21,944 nt of DNA from Welwitschia mirabilis (GCA_051453625.1 JBOZIK010000001.1:130856504-130878447); one strand, 5' to 3'. Numbered from the stretch's first letter, positions 9,099-19,637 are shown. Notes: generated from the letters alone by a model not told the origin. A program made the numbers and translations.

Positions 9099-10829
9099 TT
9101 CCATGAAGAAGGCTTTGAAGTTAAAAAATGACATGTTTTTATCAACAAAACACGAGATTCATATTCACAATCTTAACTTCTCAAATATCAAGAATATTTA
9201 CATTCAAACAAAATAGGATTTTTCAATCTTACAAGAAAACAAAATTTATACAAGCTTTCTAGGAATACGAATCATACAAGAACAATTTTTAAGCATAAAC
9301 AAGATACAGAAGGAAAGAACTTAGCCTAAATGAAAATATTCAAGAGGATCTTAGATAAAGAAGCCCAAACCATACAAAAGAAGCAAGAACAACAAGCCCA
9401 AATTATTCAAGTGAGAAATAAGATTAACAAGCATTAGAGTTTGTGTAAATAAAGAACAAATATAGATCTTAATTAAAAGAAGTACTAGATTATAGAAGAA
9501 GAGAGAAAAAATTTAATAGATCTATGCAAAGTATGCAAAAAAACATTTGTAAGAAAACATAGGATTATACAAGTATTTAATGAAAATCCTATACCATACA
9601 AGGAAATAAAGAGAAACTTAGGACCATATTCATGATTCGATTTGAAGTTTTTCAAGCTTCAAGATTGCTACATCAAGATCCAAAGATTCCAAGATTTCAA
9701 AAACTTCAAAGTTTCTAAAGCTCCAAGATTGAAGGTCTCTAATATTTCAAGACTAGAAGATCTTCAAAAGAATAAGACAAAGGAGAAAAGAGAACATATT
9801 TATAATGAGGTAAAGGAATTCAAATGATGCTGGAAACTTTAAGGAACACATACAAGCGACTATTATTTTTTGGAAAATGGTTAAGATCTCTTCATACCCA
9901 ATCATCGCTTTGCTTGGCCGCTTGGTACATTTAATATTTTATCATAATTATAGTAAATGCTTATCATTTCAAAAATTAATTTATCAGTAAATAAATAATA
10001 GTCATGAAAGAGATGCCTCTATTATCAATGCATGAGTCACATAATATAACAAGTTCTTGGCATTTTCTAAAATAAGTATAAAGAAGATAAATCTCAATCA
10101 CATGACATCTTTCTATTTTTCAGAAAAGATAAAGAATCATTGGTATTTACTCTAATAAGCCCTCCAAAGAAAGTTGCCAAAATTCTGAAAATACGCCATT
10201 GCCTACAAGTATTAAGAAAAATAATTAAGATGAGATGTTTAGCAAGTAATTTTAATAGAAACACCAACATAACATTTTGCCACATATAAATATTTACCAT
10301 AATGAATAAATGTTAACCACTAATAAAAGAAAATGTGACCTCATAATTATGGGTGTTACTTTAGCTTCCACTACTAAATAAAATATTAAAATCAGCCAAC
10401 ATACTACATCTTAATAATTATAAATGTTATAAAAATATTTGGTATGCATTAAAATAAGAAAATATGCTAATCATGACACATTAATTGAACAACTAAAATA
10501 GAAATAAAATAATATTCATATAACCACTAATTTATCCACTAAAAATATATTATTAAATAAATATGAAAATACTACAAAATAGTATTATTAATTACAGCAA
10601 TTACAAAAAAAGAAATTATTTAAAATAATAATAATTACAACATAAGTTTTCACTAATAAAGTGAAGAATTGGATTTTAAATAATAATATGCTAATAAATA
10701 AAAAGCAAATAAAAACATTAGTAATTAAATCAGCTTAAGAGGTCTCACTAGGTAAAAAATTATTTTTATTTAACTAACTGGACTAAATCCTTGGATCTTC
10801 AAAATTCTAGATGTAAGATGTACATACAA

Positions 10830-10929
10830 NNNNNNNNNNNNNNNNNNNNNNNNNNNNNNNNNNNNNNNNNNNNNNNNNNNNNNNNNNNNNNNNNNNNNNN
10901 NNNNNNNNNNNNNNNNNNNNNNNNNNNNN
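10830..10929. other. Assembly gap (exactly 100 N)
   Basis: A run of exactly 100 N is usually a placeholder for a gap of unknown size. It falls directly at the end of LTR copy B. The sequence to its right resumes at 10,930. Confidence 0.95.
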
Positions 10930-11289
10930 AAAACAATTTAGGTTTTCATTTTTTAAGTCTTTCAATCAAAGTAGTTTGGCATGTTTTTTAGTATCTACTT
11001 TTAGTTAGGCCCTTATTATTATTCTTATGTCAACTTCATGGCTTATAGGATATCACAATAAGGAGTTGATTAAATAGACTTTTACATTTCACCCTTCATG
11101 ATCAACCTATCAAAAGGCATGTTGATCTAAATTTTGTTAGTTTTAATTATAGTTATTTCTTAGGAAAACCTTGTATCTTTTTAAATCAAGAATAAATGAG
11201 TAAAAACACCAAGGAATATGGAATAATGAAGTCATAAAAGATAAAATTATGTCTAATGAAGCAATATAATATTACAACATATGACTTCC
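10930..11289. other. No recognisable gene; probable upstream part of the Tat-lineage element
   Basis: AT-rich sequence directly upstream of a Tat-type reverse transcriptase. By position it should be protease or the protease-RT linker, but no DSG-type motif or other conserved block can be made out. Confidence 0.35.
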
Positions 11290-12690
11290 TCATGGATCCA
11301 TTAGTCGAGAAAAATATCTTAAGATCAATGAACAATGATCATAACAGATAAAATCTAAGCTTAAAAATGTGCTATCTTATAATAAGAACATCTTTGCTTA
11401 GTATTATAAAGATATGTTAGGAATTAACAAATTAATAGTTATGCATAACACATTCTAAAGTCAAACTCAATCCTAGTAAGACAGAAGATTGAAAAGCTAA
11501 ATCCTCACCTTGTATTAGTAGTAAAACAAGATATAGAGCATTTTTTAACTACTCATTTTATTTAACTAGTAGGCTATTTAGATTGGCTATTGAATATTGT
11601 GATTATTCCAAATAAGAATTGTCAAATTAGGATTTGTATCAATTATCATTATTTAAATAAGATCACCTTAAAGGATGATTATTCTTTATCAAACATTGAC
11701 ATCCTAATAGATAACACTACTAGTTATGACCTCTCATCATTCATGGACAGGTAAATTAGGTTATAATTAGATAGTTATCAATTCTAAAAATCAGTTAAAA
11801 AAAAAAAACTTTTATAATGCTATGAGGTATATTTTTTTACATCATGATGCCTATTGGATTAAAGAATACTAAGAAAACCTACTAGCATGCAATGACACAC
11901 ATCTTTCACAACATGATCCACTGCAATGTGGAAGACTGTGTTGATGATGTTGTAGTTAAGTTAACATTAATCAACAATCATTCTAATAACTTAAATCAAC
12001 TTTTTATGCAAGCAAGATAGCATAATATATGCCTAAAAGAAAATAAATATGCATTTAATATGCAATCACTAAAGCTCTTAGGATTCATGGTATGAAAATG
12101 AGGCATAGAAATTAATCTTAATAAGATCAGGTAATTACCAATATGCCATCACTATACAACTTGAAATAATTACATAGTCTTCATTTCAACCTTAATAAAT
12201 CAATGTGAATCATTTATTCATTTACTCAAGAAAGAAAACAAATTCAAGTTGAATGAAAATTTTCAAAATGATTTTAATAGAATTAAGGACTATTTAACAA
12301 CTACCCTTGTTCTAAGTTCATCTAAGCCTAATTAATCATTCTACCTTTACTTAGCATATACATCATCATCAATTAGTACAATGATATTTTAATTTAATGA
12401 ATTACATTGAGATCATCCACTTTATTACATTAATAGAATACTACATTAATATTAAAAAAATTACACTAAAGTAGAAAATGCATGTTTGAGTTTAGTTTTT
12501 ACTTCATAAAATTTTTGTCATTATATGGTAATAAATAAAACAATTGTGATTAATAATCAGAATTTTCCCAAACATATACTTGAATAATTTACTAGTAGCA
12601 TACATTTAACAAAGTGGGTATTAATTCTTATTGAATTAAACTTAGAATTCTAATCTGAAAAAGATATAATCTTATTACATGATTTATAAA
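11290..12690 (+). pseudogene. Decayed Ty3/gypsy (Tat lineage) reverse transcriptase-RNase H
   Basis: Read across frames, the family blocks appear in order. They are NIFA-YYKDMLGINKLIVMHN (cf. 'DVFAWSYEDMPGLD'), then an open 57-codon stretch at 11,581-11,751 beginning DWLLNIVIIPNKNCQIRIC and containing NYHYLNKITLKDDYSL and SSFMD, then THIFHNMIHCNVED-CVDDVVVK. The catalytic YVDD has become CVDD at 11,937-11,948, so both metal-binding aspartates survive. After RT come LLGFMV, GIEIN, FKLNENFQNDFNRIKDYL, HPLYYINRI and the RNase H run NACLSLVFTS, with KWVLILIELNLEF near 12,620-12,660. Many stops and shifts are present. The Tat assignment rests on the VDDVVVK context and the linker blocks. No integrase follows; an (ATT)n tract and an LTR fragment interrupt it. 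Confidence 0.8.
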
Positions 12691-12704
12691 TATTAAAATA
12701 AAAA

Positions 12705-12706
<2 letters not shown>

Positions 12707-12768
<62 letters not shown>
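12707..12768. repeat. (ATT)n microsatellite, about 20 units
   Basis: An almost perfect ATT/TTA run of about 62 bp follows directly after the end of the Tat-type RNase H remnant. On the minus strand it produces a poly-isoleucine frame (12,628-12,840) that is an artefact of the repeat. Confidence 0.95.
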
Positions 12769-12769
<1 letters not shown>

Positions 12770-12845
12770 AACATAAGTAAAGTTTTGATATTTGAAAATT
12801 TAAGTTTAATTGCATAAATATGATCAAATGCTTGAAACAAAGTTA

Positions 12846-13077
12846 CAGTAATTACAAAAAAAGAAATTATTTAAAATAATAATAATTGCAACATAAGTTT
12901 TTACTAATAAAGTGAAGAATTGGGTTTTAAATAATAATATGCTAATAAATAAAAATTAAATAAAAATTAGTAATTAAATCAACTTAAGAGGTCTCACTAG
13001 ATAAAAAATTATTTTTATTTAACTAACTGGACTAAATCCTTGGATCTTCAAAATTCTAGATGTAAGATGTACATACA
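12846..13077 (-). mobile_element. Truncated LTR fragment (copy C) of the same family as copies A and B
   Basis: This fragment matches 10,594-10,828 at about 93-95% by eye, mostly with transition differences, and includes the same terminal TACATACA. It is the first 230 bases of the LTR in minus-strand orientation. It stops abruptly at 12,846, just past the microsatellite. On its right, Athila protease-like codons resume within about 20-60 bases. It is therefore a broken insertion or recombination scar between the Tat and Athila remnants. Copy C resembles copy B more closely than copy A does. Confidence 0.8.
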
Positions 13078-13084
13078 AAGAACT

Positions 13085-15660
13085 TGACTTAAGAGGACTT
13101 AACAATATCAAACTCTAATTACAAATTGCTAATAATTCTTTAAAACACCTTTAGGCATCATTGAAGCTATCATTGCTAAAGTGACAATTCTTATTTTCTT
13201 ATGCACTTTATATTTTTATACATGAAAGGTATAGTCAATCATTTAGTTCTTGTTATTTTAGAAAGATCCTTCCTTGTAATTTTTAATACTCTTCTCAACC
13301 GTAGGAATGGTCTTATGAAGATTTCTTCTTATAATATTACAGTTGAGTTAAATGTTTTTAATGCCATGAAACTACCTTCTAATAATGATAAAATTAAACA
13401 CATGAATATGCTATAAATTAACTTTTTTGATCTAATGTCATCAACTCACATTCAAAAAAATTTCATCCTAGATTTTTATTTAGAAAATGTGTCATTCATG
13501 GTTATACAAGAGAAACATTCTCATCTTAGAGTTTGAGCTTAAACCACTTCCTCATAATCTTAAGTATGCCTTTTTAGAAAATGATTCAACTTTTTTGACA
13601 GTTATCATCTCTTCCTTGCTCAAGAGAATGATTTAGTAGATCTTTAAAAAACATATGAGGAAGCTTTTAGATGGACTCTTTCTAATATTAGAGGCATAGA
13701 TCCTAGTATTTGTATGCACCATATCTATCTTGAAGATAATTCCAAACTTAGTGTTAAGTCATAATGTAGAATTAACCTAACCTTGAAAGAAGTAGTTAAA
13801 AATAAAGTCATCAAACTTCTAGATAATGAAATAATTTATATAATTTTTGATAGCAAGTGGGTAAGTCCAATTCAAACTACAACAAAAAAATTAAGAATTA
13901 CTTTAATACCTAATGGATGTAATGAGATTATATCCACTAAGCCTGCTATGAAGTGGAGAATGTACATAGACTATAAAAAACTCAATGTTGTCACTAAAAA
14001 AAGATTATTTTTCTCTTCCATTCTCTAATCAAATCCTTAAGCAACTTGCTAGCCATTCCTTTTATTATTGCTTAGATGGTTATTTAGACTACAATTAAAT
14101 TGCATTACCCTTAAAGATTAAGAGAAAACAACCTTAGCCTACTCTTAAGGTACATTTTCTTACATATATCTACCATTTGGTCTTTGTAATGTACTTACCA
14201 TATTTCAACATTACATGATAGGTATTTTTATGATCTTTTAAACTCTTATGTTGAAATCCTTATGAATGGTTTTTTAGTTCATGAAACTTTAAATGGTCAT
14301 TACATTTAGAATCTTAAAATTATTCTCTTATAATGCATAGAAAAGCACCTTAGCTTGAATTGGTAAAAATGTCATTTTATAAATAGTAAGGGAATTGTTT
14401 TAGGACATACCGTTTCTAAGGATGGTATTAAAGTAGATCATACTAAAATTTCCTTAATCACTCATTTGTCCATTCCTAAAAAAGTAAAAGACATTAGGAC
14501 TTTTCTTGAACATGTTGAATATTATAAGAGTTTCATCAAAAAATTTAGAAAAATTTCCAAATCTCTTTTTATTTCGTTAATAAAGATGTAAATCTCGATT
14601 GGACACAACAATGCTAATAGGCTTCTAATAAGCTTAAAGAAAAACTTAGCACTACACCTATTATTCAATCACCTAAGTGGTCCCTATTCTTTGAGATTGT
14701 GTGTAATGCTAGTGAGTATGTTATTAATGCTAGTTTAAGATAAAGAATTGAAAAGAAACCTATTATCATCTACTATGTTAGAAAAATTTTGAGTGACACT
14801 TAACTCAACTATATTATCATAAAAGTTTAGACGATACCTTCTTGATATAAAAGTAATTGTTTACACTAATCATTCAACCTTAAGGTACCTTTTGGCTAAA
14901 AATGATTTTAATTTATAACTTATCCAATGGATTCTACTCCTATAAGAGTTTGATTTGAAAATTAGAGATAAGAAATGGTTTGACAATGTAGTTACTAAGT
15001 ATCTTTTTAGAATTTCTTAAAATATTTTTCTTAATTTAATCTCATTAAGGACTCTTTTCTGGATGAACATATCTTTTTTATTTTTAAAACTCTATGGTAT
15101 GCTGATATTACTAATTTCTTAGTTTTCAAAGCCATGCCTTCCCATTACTCTATTCATGATAGAAAAAAATTATTAAGTTAATTTAAATATTTCTTTTAAA
15201 ATAATCTATATCTTTATTAAATATTATCCTAAACAAATCATTAGGAGATGCATCCTATAATCAAACATTCATTATGTTCTAAAATTTTATTATTCTGAAG
15301 TTTGTAGAGTTTTTTGTTTTTGCTAACAAAACTACTATAAAGATTCTTCATTGTGGACTTAATTATCCTTCCATTTTCAAAGACTCTTATCTTTATTGTA
15401 AATCTTATAAAGACTATTAAAAAATTGGGAGTATTACTTAAAAAAGCATGGCATCTTTGAATCCAATCCTTTTTGTGGAACCTTTTGACATATAGAAAGT
15501 TGACTTTCAAGGTCCTTATCATCTTTTTAATAGATATAAATACATTATTATATCTGTCCATTATGTCAGCAAATTTGTAAAAGCCTTTTCTTTTGGAAAC
15601 AATGATGCCACAACTAAAGCCAAATTATTTAAAGACAAAATCTTATCTAGATTCAATTAT
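13085..15660 (+). pseudogene. Decayed Ty3/gypsy (Athila lineage) pol: protease, RT, RNase H, integrase
   Basis: The blocks are collinear with Athila pol. Protease: LQIANNSLKH, GIIEAIIAKV, then VILERSFLVIFNTLLN and ELNVFNAMKLPSNND (13,110-13,390). Linker: ELKPLPHNLKYAFLENDSTF near 13,531-13,590 and GIDPSICMHHIYLEDNSKLS near 13,690-13,750. RT: an 81-codon open stretch (13,783-14,028) with VVKNKVIKLLDNEIIY, KWVSPIQ and KWRMYIDYKKLN, including the extra segment between the two that is typical of Athila. Next come CLDGYLDYN and LPFGLCNV. The catalytic MDDF has become MNGF (14,262-14,273), so both aspartates are lost. RNase H: YTNHSTLRYLLAKNDF and EFDLKIRDKKW. Integrase: VDFQGPYHLFNRYKYIIISV and VSKFVKAFSFGNNDA before the gap. 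There are dozens of stops and shifts but little net length loss. Confidence 0.88.
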
Positions 15661-15760
15661 NNNNNNNNNNNNNNNNNNNNNNNNNNNNNNNNNNNNNNNN
15701 NNNNNNNNNNNNNNNNNNNNNNNNNNNNNNNNNNNNNNNNNNNNNNNNNNNNNNNNNNNN
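15661..15760. other. Assembly gap (exactly 100 N)
   Basis: A placeholder-size gap that truncates the Athila integrase. The sequence after it no longer shows integrase codons. Confidence 0.95.
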
Positions 15761-16640
15761 TTCAACCATTGAGCTTAAAATGCATCATCACAATAGTTCT
15801 ATAATAAAGTTACTTAAACTAGTTAGGTTGGTTTCTTATTACTAAATTACTATGTACATATATTATAGTAAGTGGGGAATGGTAATAAAGCATAATAGAA
15901 TTTAGATGAGATGTTAGATAATACTTATTTCTAAGTACTTTTAATTATTCTAGTTTATGTTTAGCTACACAAACAAGAGTAAATAGAGATAACATTACTT
16001 TTTAAAGTAATAAAGCATGCACATAATAACACTCAAATATGATTTTTACCTTTATAGTAAAATAATAATTGTTACATAAAATGAATTAAGGCTTGTATTC
16101 TGCTTTATAGGTAACATTGTGGAGTATGGAAAATGTTGTTGCACCCTTTGTAGAATAGCTGGAGCTCCCTTTCTTAACCTTCTTGCCTTATCTATTCCCC
16201 AAACATTTTTTCAAAAAGATTCCCACCTTTGGTGTTGATCCTATTCTTATACCCTTGTTTGTTTTTCTGTTTCCATTCTTTACTCCTTAGGAATAGGTAT
16301 ATATTTAGGCTTTGTTACTGCTTCTTCATCACCTCAATCTTCTTTTTCATCTTTATGTCACATAGCATCTTGTACTTGAAATGAAATTAAAAAAATATAT
16401 ATATTAACTAACTAATCTATAGATTAGTAATGATACTGATAAATAAAAAATCTATTATTATTTAAAATGCATGATTAAGATAATGAGAACGCTTCATTAA
16501 TAAGCATAATTCACATTAAAATTTATCCTTATTAGTTCCTTCAAGCACCAGGTTTTGTTAGTCCCTTAACAAACAAATAATGTATACAAAAGAAAAAATA
16601 GAGATTTAAGTTAGGGGTGCTTAAAACATCAAATTCCTAA
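15761..16640. other. No recognisable gene
   Basis: AT-rich intergenic or decayed element sequence. The interval 16,130-16,385 has a different texture, pyrimidine-rich on the plus strand. On the minus strand it reads EEAVTKPKYIPIPKE and ETEKQTRV with stops, so it could be a small coding remnant. I cannot name a family. There is no sign of an Athila LTR or env-like region. Confidence 0.35.
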
Positions 16641-16926
16641 TGGATAGATCACTCTTAGCATGTTTATAATAGGATCGAGACCCTAGAGGGGGGTGAATAG
16701 GTTCTTTAAAAATAATTCAATATTAAATAAAACTTGCATACAATAATTAACTAATCAAAAACATGCATGAAATAGGAAAATAATAGAAGTAAATAAATAA
16801 CAATTAAAAGTACCAAAAAATCAAATGGATGCACGCCAGATTTATAGTGGTTTAGAAACCTCCTACTTCACTCTCAATAATTAACTTATCCCTAAGATAG
16901 ATCTCGAATCTTTGTTACTCCACTAG

Positions 16927-17091
16927 GTATTCTAAGTTCAACTGTAACCTTTACAAATGGACTTTTTAAGGATTAGTCTCAACCTATGGACAGACTTTTT
17001 AAGGCTTAGTCTCAACCCTTAAATGAACTTTTCAAGGCTTACTCTTAACCTCTGAAGGAACTTTCTAAGGCTTAGTCTCAACCTTCCAGAA
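16927..17091. repeat. Tandem array of about five 33-bp units
   Basis: Units of the form GACTTTTTAAGGCTTAGTCT-CAACC start at 16,927 (most diverged), 16,960, 16,993, 17,025 and 17,058, with steps of 32-33 bp. It lies inside the LTR. A small GATGTAAT triplication follows at about 17,102-17,124. Confidence 0.85.
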
Positions 17092-17539
17092 GGTAAAGTA
17101 GTGATGTAATGATGTAATGATGTCAAATATGCACAGATATAACTCGTTCTTGATGCAATAAATTTGATGGAGTTATTCTCCTATAAATGTAAAATGGATA
17201 AAGCACAGTATCTAACTTTGAATGTAGAGATGATACAGATGATAGATCTTCTTTGGTTAGAAGTACAAATGTCAAGATACAATAATGAATATCATAATAT
17301 TATAGTACTTGATCCTTTAGATCCAATAGATTGACATGATTGAAAATAGTTCTAAAAGGATTCTAAAGTCATCTATCTCTTAGATATTTATATTGGAAGG
17401 CTTTTAGGGTTTATTACATTTGAAATGCACTTTCAATGACTATGAATAACTAGAAAACAACTATCCAATGGCTACATAATAGATATATAATGATTAGAAA
17501 AATTTTGCTTCTGCTTCATCCGGTTTACCCCTTAAAAGT

Positions 17540-18020
17540 CCAATTGACTCTATCTAGTGTCGTGACTTACACAGGTCACCTGAGTAAGAATTTTGGTCAC
17601 TATAATTTCTTATGGCTCCATGTCTGGTCAACTCCATTTGGGTTTGGTCGACCCCAGTCCAGTCACCTGCTACATTATCCAGTTGCCCGCTCCTCTTGAT
17701 AAAGTTCTTTCTAGTTTCTAGCGTTAGGTCTGGACGATCTCTTAAGATTTCTGGTTGATCCTATAACTATCAGCTTAGAAGTATCAGATGCACAGTGCTC
17801 AGGTCTGGTTGACTCCATCATAGGTCTGGTTAACCCCTTATCAGATCCTCAAATCTAGTTGACTCCATAAGGATCTAATCGACCCCTTTTCATTCGGTTT
17901 AGGGACTTAGATTCTCAGGGTTACAGGTCTAGTCAACTGCATTAGAAATTTTGTTGAACCCTCTGGATGCAGTTCATTTTAACTATCTACTTCAGCCCCT
18001 TGAAAGACTAGTTAATTCCT
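17540..18020. repeat. Cluster of CTGGTYGACTCCA / CTGGTTRACCCC words
   Basis: At least ten related words occur at irregular spacing of about 20-50 bp. Examples are CTGGTCAACTCCA (17,625), TTTGGTCGACCCC (17,643), CTGGTTGATCC (17,750), CTGGTTGACTCCA with CTGGTTAACCCC (17,803-17,840), CTAGTTGACTCCA (17,856) and CTAGTCAACTGCA (17,929). They often come in pairs, '...GACTCCAT' then '...GACCCC'. Similar words recur at 20,768-20,800 and 21,170-21,215. This may be a decayed minisatellite within LTR U3 DNA; the function is unknown. Confidence 0.65.
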
Positions 18021-18219
18021 TGAGAGGGTAAAAGAACTAACATGTTTTGGTTTTATCTTTTAACATATAAGTAATTAACATCTTTTGCACAAGATACACA
18101 AAATTTGCTATACAGAAAACATTAGTTTGACATCAATTGTTAAAACATAATCTAATAATATTTCCCTTTAACATTGATGGTAAACAGTACTTAGTTGTAA
18201 AAAATTAGAATTGGAAAAA

Positions 18220-18228
18220 CTCCCCCTT
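18220..18228 (-). other. Probable polypurine tract
   Basis: The minus strand reads TTGTAAGGGGGAGTTTTTCC, with the purine core AAGGGGGAG directly before the LTR. This core resembles plus-strand priming tracts of many plant LTR elements. A second similar site (GTCAAAAGAGGGAGAA on the minus strand) lies at about 18,665-18,680, just downstream of the coding remnant, so either could be the functional original. Confidence 0.5.
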
Positions 18229-18731
18229 ACAAAATATTTATTTTAAAATAATACTCCTTTTAAAACAAGTTAAGACATTTTAAACAATCAAATTTTGTGC
18301 TTGAAATGGAATAAATTTTAATATGCACATTTAAAAGATTAAAGGCACAACTTTATGATAAACATAATGTGGTCATTTTAATCATTTAACATTTTAATTA
18401 GATGTCACATATTAGAATTTATTTACAAACATTAGAAGACTTTAAAATTTTCAAGTTAAGCACAAATAATACCAACAGAAAAACATGTTAAGCATATATG
18501 ATTTGTAAAAATATAAAAATATTTAAGATACCAATTGAGACAAAATTTTGTGAAAAATAGATAAGTGCATTTCATTAAACATAAGCAAACATTACAAGGT
18601 AAAAGTATGCATCAAGAGTATACATCTAAAAGCATATGAAACATCTAACAACAAACAACTAATTCTCCCTCTTTTGACATCAATGAAAAATGAGAGAATA
18701 TAAACACAAAGTAAAACATAATTTAAAAATT
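18229..18731. other. Non-coding 3' region between the coding remnant and the LTR
   Basis: A-rich sequence without an open frame, about 500 bp. It contains the second purine tract near 18,665-18,680, preceded on the minus strand by TTGATGTC, a word pair that recurs near 18,130-18,175. It is consistent with a retroelement 3' untranslated region. Confidence 0.4.
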
Positions 18732-19500
18732 TTAATCATACTCCTCCTCCTCCTCCTCTTCTTATTTAGAGTCTTCTTTTGCCTCTTTTTCATTACCTCC
18801 TATGTGTGTTAAGCTGGTGGCCTCTGTTGAGGTGCCAGTAATATCATAATCAGCTTCTATGAGTGATTCCTCTATGTGTTTGATATGGAAATCAATCCAT
18901 CTCAGATATGAAAGGGTATTATTAAGAGAGGCGTTCTTTGAAGAGGAAGACTTTAAGGAATTCTTAGAGGGGACAAAGATGTGCATACAGGATAAGGTTG
19001 CATGTTCAATGAGTGCCAGGCTAGAGGATCTCTAGTTTTGAATGAAAAGTAACACAAAAATGGTGGCACAAACTTGTGATAAGTACAAAGTAGGGTAATG
19101 TCCTAGCCCTGTGGTAATCTAGCTGTGAGACTATATTCTTTAGTATAATGGCAGGAGTATCAATAGAATGCTCAGTCCCTACCAAATACATCAGATAGGC
19201 TCTATAGCAGGAGGCCTTATCATAATGTCTAACTAAAGGTAAGAAGTTATGAGTAAAAATCAAGTGAAAAATGATACTTTGATGTAAACAATGAAGTAGA
19301 AAGGGTGTGATTCAAGAGTGCACCTCATCATAGATCTCCCTGGTAATAGTAGGTTTCTCTTCCATGGTGTCTCAAAGAGGTCAAAACTCTTTATAGTCAT
19401 ACTTAGAAAGATTGGTTAGATCAGAAATAAGATTGGCTTTTACTCTCAGCCACTTTTCCAAATTAAGGGTTTCAAGGGTTCTAGAGTCATAATCATACGA
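18732..19500 (-). pseudogene. Plant transposon-associated protein, decayed C-terminal copy 1
   Basis: On the minus strand it runs from a gap-truncated start (SYDYDSRTLETLN) through TNLSKYDYKEF, two TGA stops, and FTHNFLPLVRHYDKASCYRA. It continues with IDTPAIILKNIVSQLDYHRA and TLPYFVLITSLCHHF, then an acidic tail of about seven Glu codons and YD with a stop at 18,732-18,734. The block 'IDTPAIILKNI...LPYxxLITxL' resembles the 'putative plant transposon protein' domain (Pfam PF20167-like) found in many plant repeats; this is recognition by eye. A TAG at 19,021 and a 2-bp deletion just after it break the frame. Copy 2 lies 782-783 bp to the right. Its molecular role is not known to me. Confidence 0.65.
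18741..18763. repeat. Short (CTC)n tract encoding the acidic tail
   Basis: An imperfect CTC/CTT triplet run that on the minus strand gives the run of glutamate codons at the C-terminus of copy 1. Confidence 0.8.
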
Positions 19501-19637
19501 NNNNNNNNNNNNNNNNNNNNNNNNNNNNNNNNNNNNNNNNNNNNNNNNNNNNNNNNNNNNNNNNNNNNNNNNNNNNNNNNNNNNNNNNNNNNNNNNNNNN
19601 NNNNNNNNNNNNNNNNNNNNNNNNNNNNNNNNNNNNN
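19501..19637. other. Assembly gap (137 N)
   Basis: The length is not a round number, so it is likely an estimated gap. It separates two homologous copies: sequence left of the gap would pair with about 20,282 at its right edge, and sequence right of the gap pairs with about 18,855. The join between the copies is therefore hidden here. Confidence 0.95.

Larger units (their letters stand above)
8186..10828 (-). mobile_element. Long LTR, probably the 5' LTR (copy B), about 2.6 kb
   Basis: The right portion (9,652-10,828) is the same sequence as copy A. On the minus strand the LTR begins TGTATGTACATC at about 10,828 and ends near GGATGTTATG at 8,186-8,194, next to the primer site. The canonical terminal CA appears to have mutated. 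Inside are an (AC)n microsatellite, an alternating 37-bp array, and a run of CAAGATT-like 10-11-bp words at 9,652-9,770. The open frame at 9,642-9,827 lies wholly in this repeat and is not a gene. The right flank is hidden by a 100-N gap, so the target-site duplication cannot be read. Confidence 0.65.
16661..18219 (-). mobile_element. LTR of a plant retrotransposon, possibly Ty1/copia, about 1.56 kb
   Basis: On the minus strand the end reads CTATTCACCCCCCTCTAGGG followed by TCTCGATCCTATTATAAACA. This closely resembles the 3' terminus of many plant LTRs of the form 'ATTCACCCCCCTCTAG...CCTAACA', after which a tRNA-Met primer site normally follows. It ends in CA at 16,661. The downstream TGCTAAGAGTG could be a degraded primer site (TGGTATCAGAGC with losses), but this is weak. 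The opposite end abuts the polypurine tract AAGGGGGAG at 18,220-18,228. Within it, the minus-strand words TTGATGTCAAACTAATG near 18,118-18,145 also recur in such LTRs. It contains a 33-bp tandem array and a CTGGTYGAC word cluster. Confidence 0.5.

Noticed and set aside
9642-9827. 61-codon plus-strand open frame with Lys/Phe repeats
   Set aside because: It lies wholly inside LTR copy B and comes from short CAAGATT-like repeats; the equivalent part of copy A is broken.
10791-10991. Plus-strand open frame spanning the first N gap
   Set aside because: Half of it is N and the rest is LTR end plus unrelated flank; not a gene.
12628-12840. Minus-strand open frame with a long isoleucine run
   Set aside because: It is the translation of the (ATT)n microsatellite; no protein family support.
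15241-15561. 106-codon minus-strand open frame
   Set aside because: It is antisense to the clear Athila integrase codons on the plus strand.
16641-16660. Degraded primer-binding site after the copia-like LTR
   Set aside because: TGCTAAGAGTG matches TGGTATCAGAGC only with a two-base loss and two substitutions; too weak to list as a feature.
17490-17699. 69-codon plus-strand open frame
   Set aside because: It falls in the CTGGTYGAC word cluster of the LTR and has no family match.
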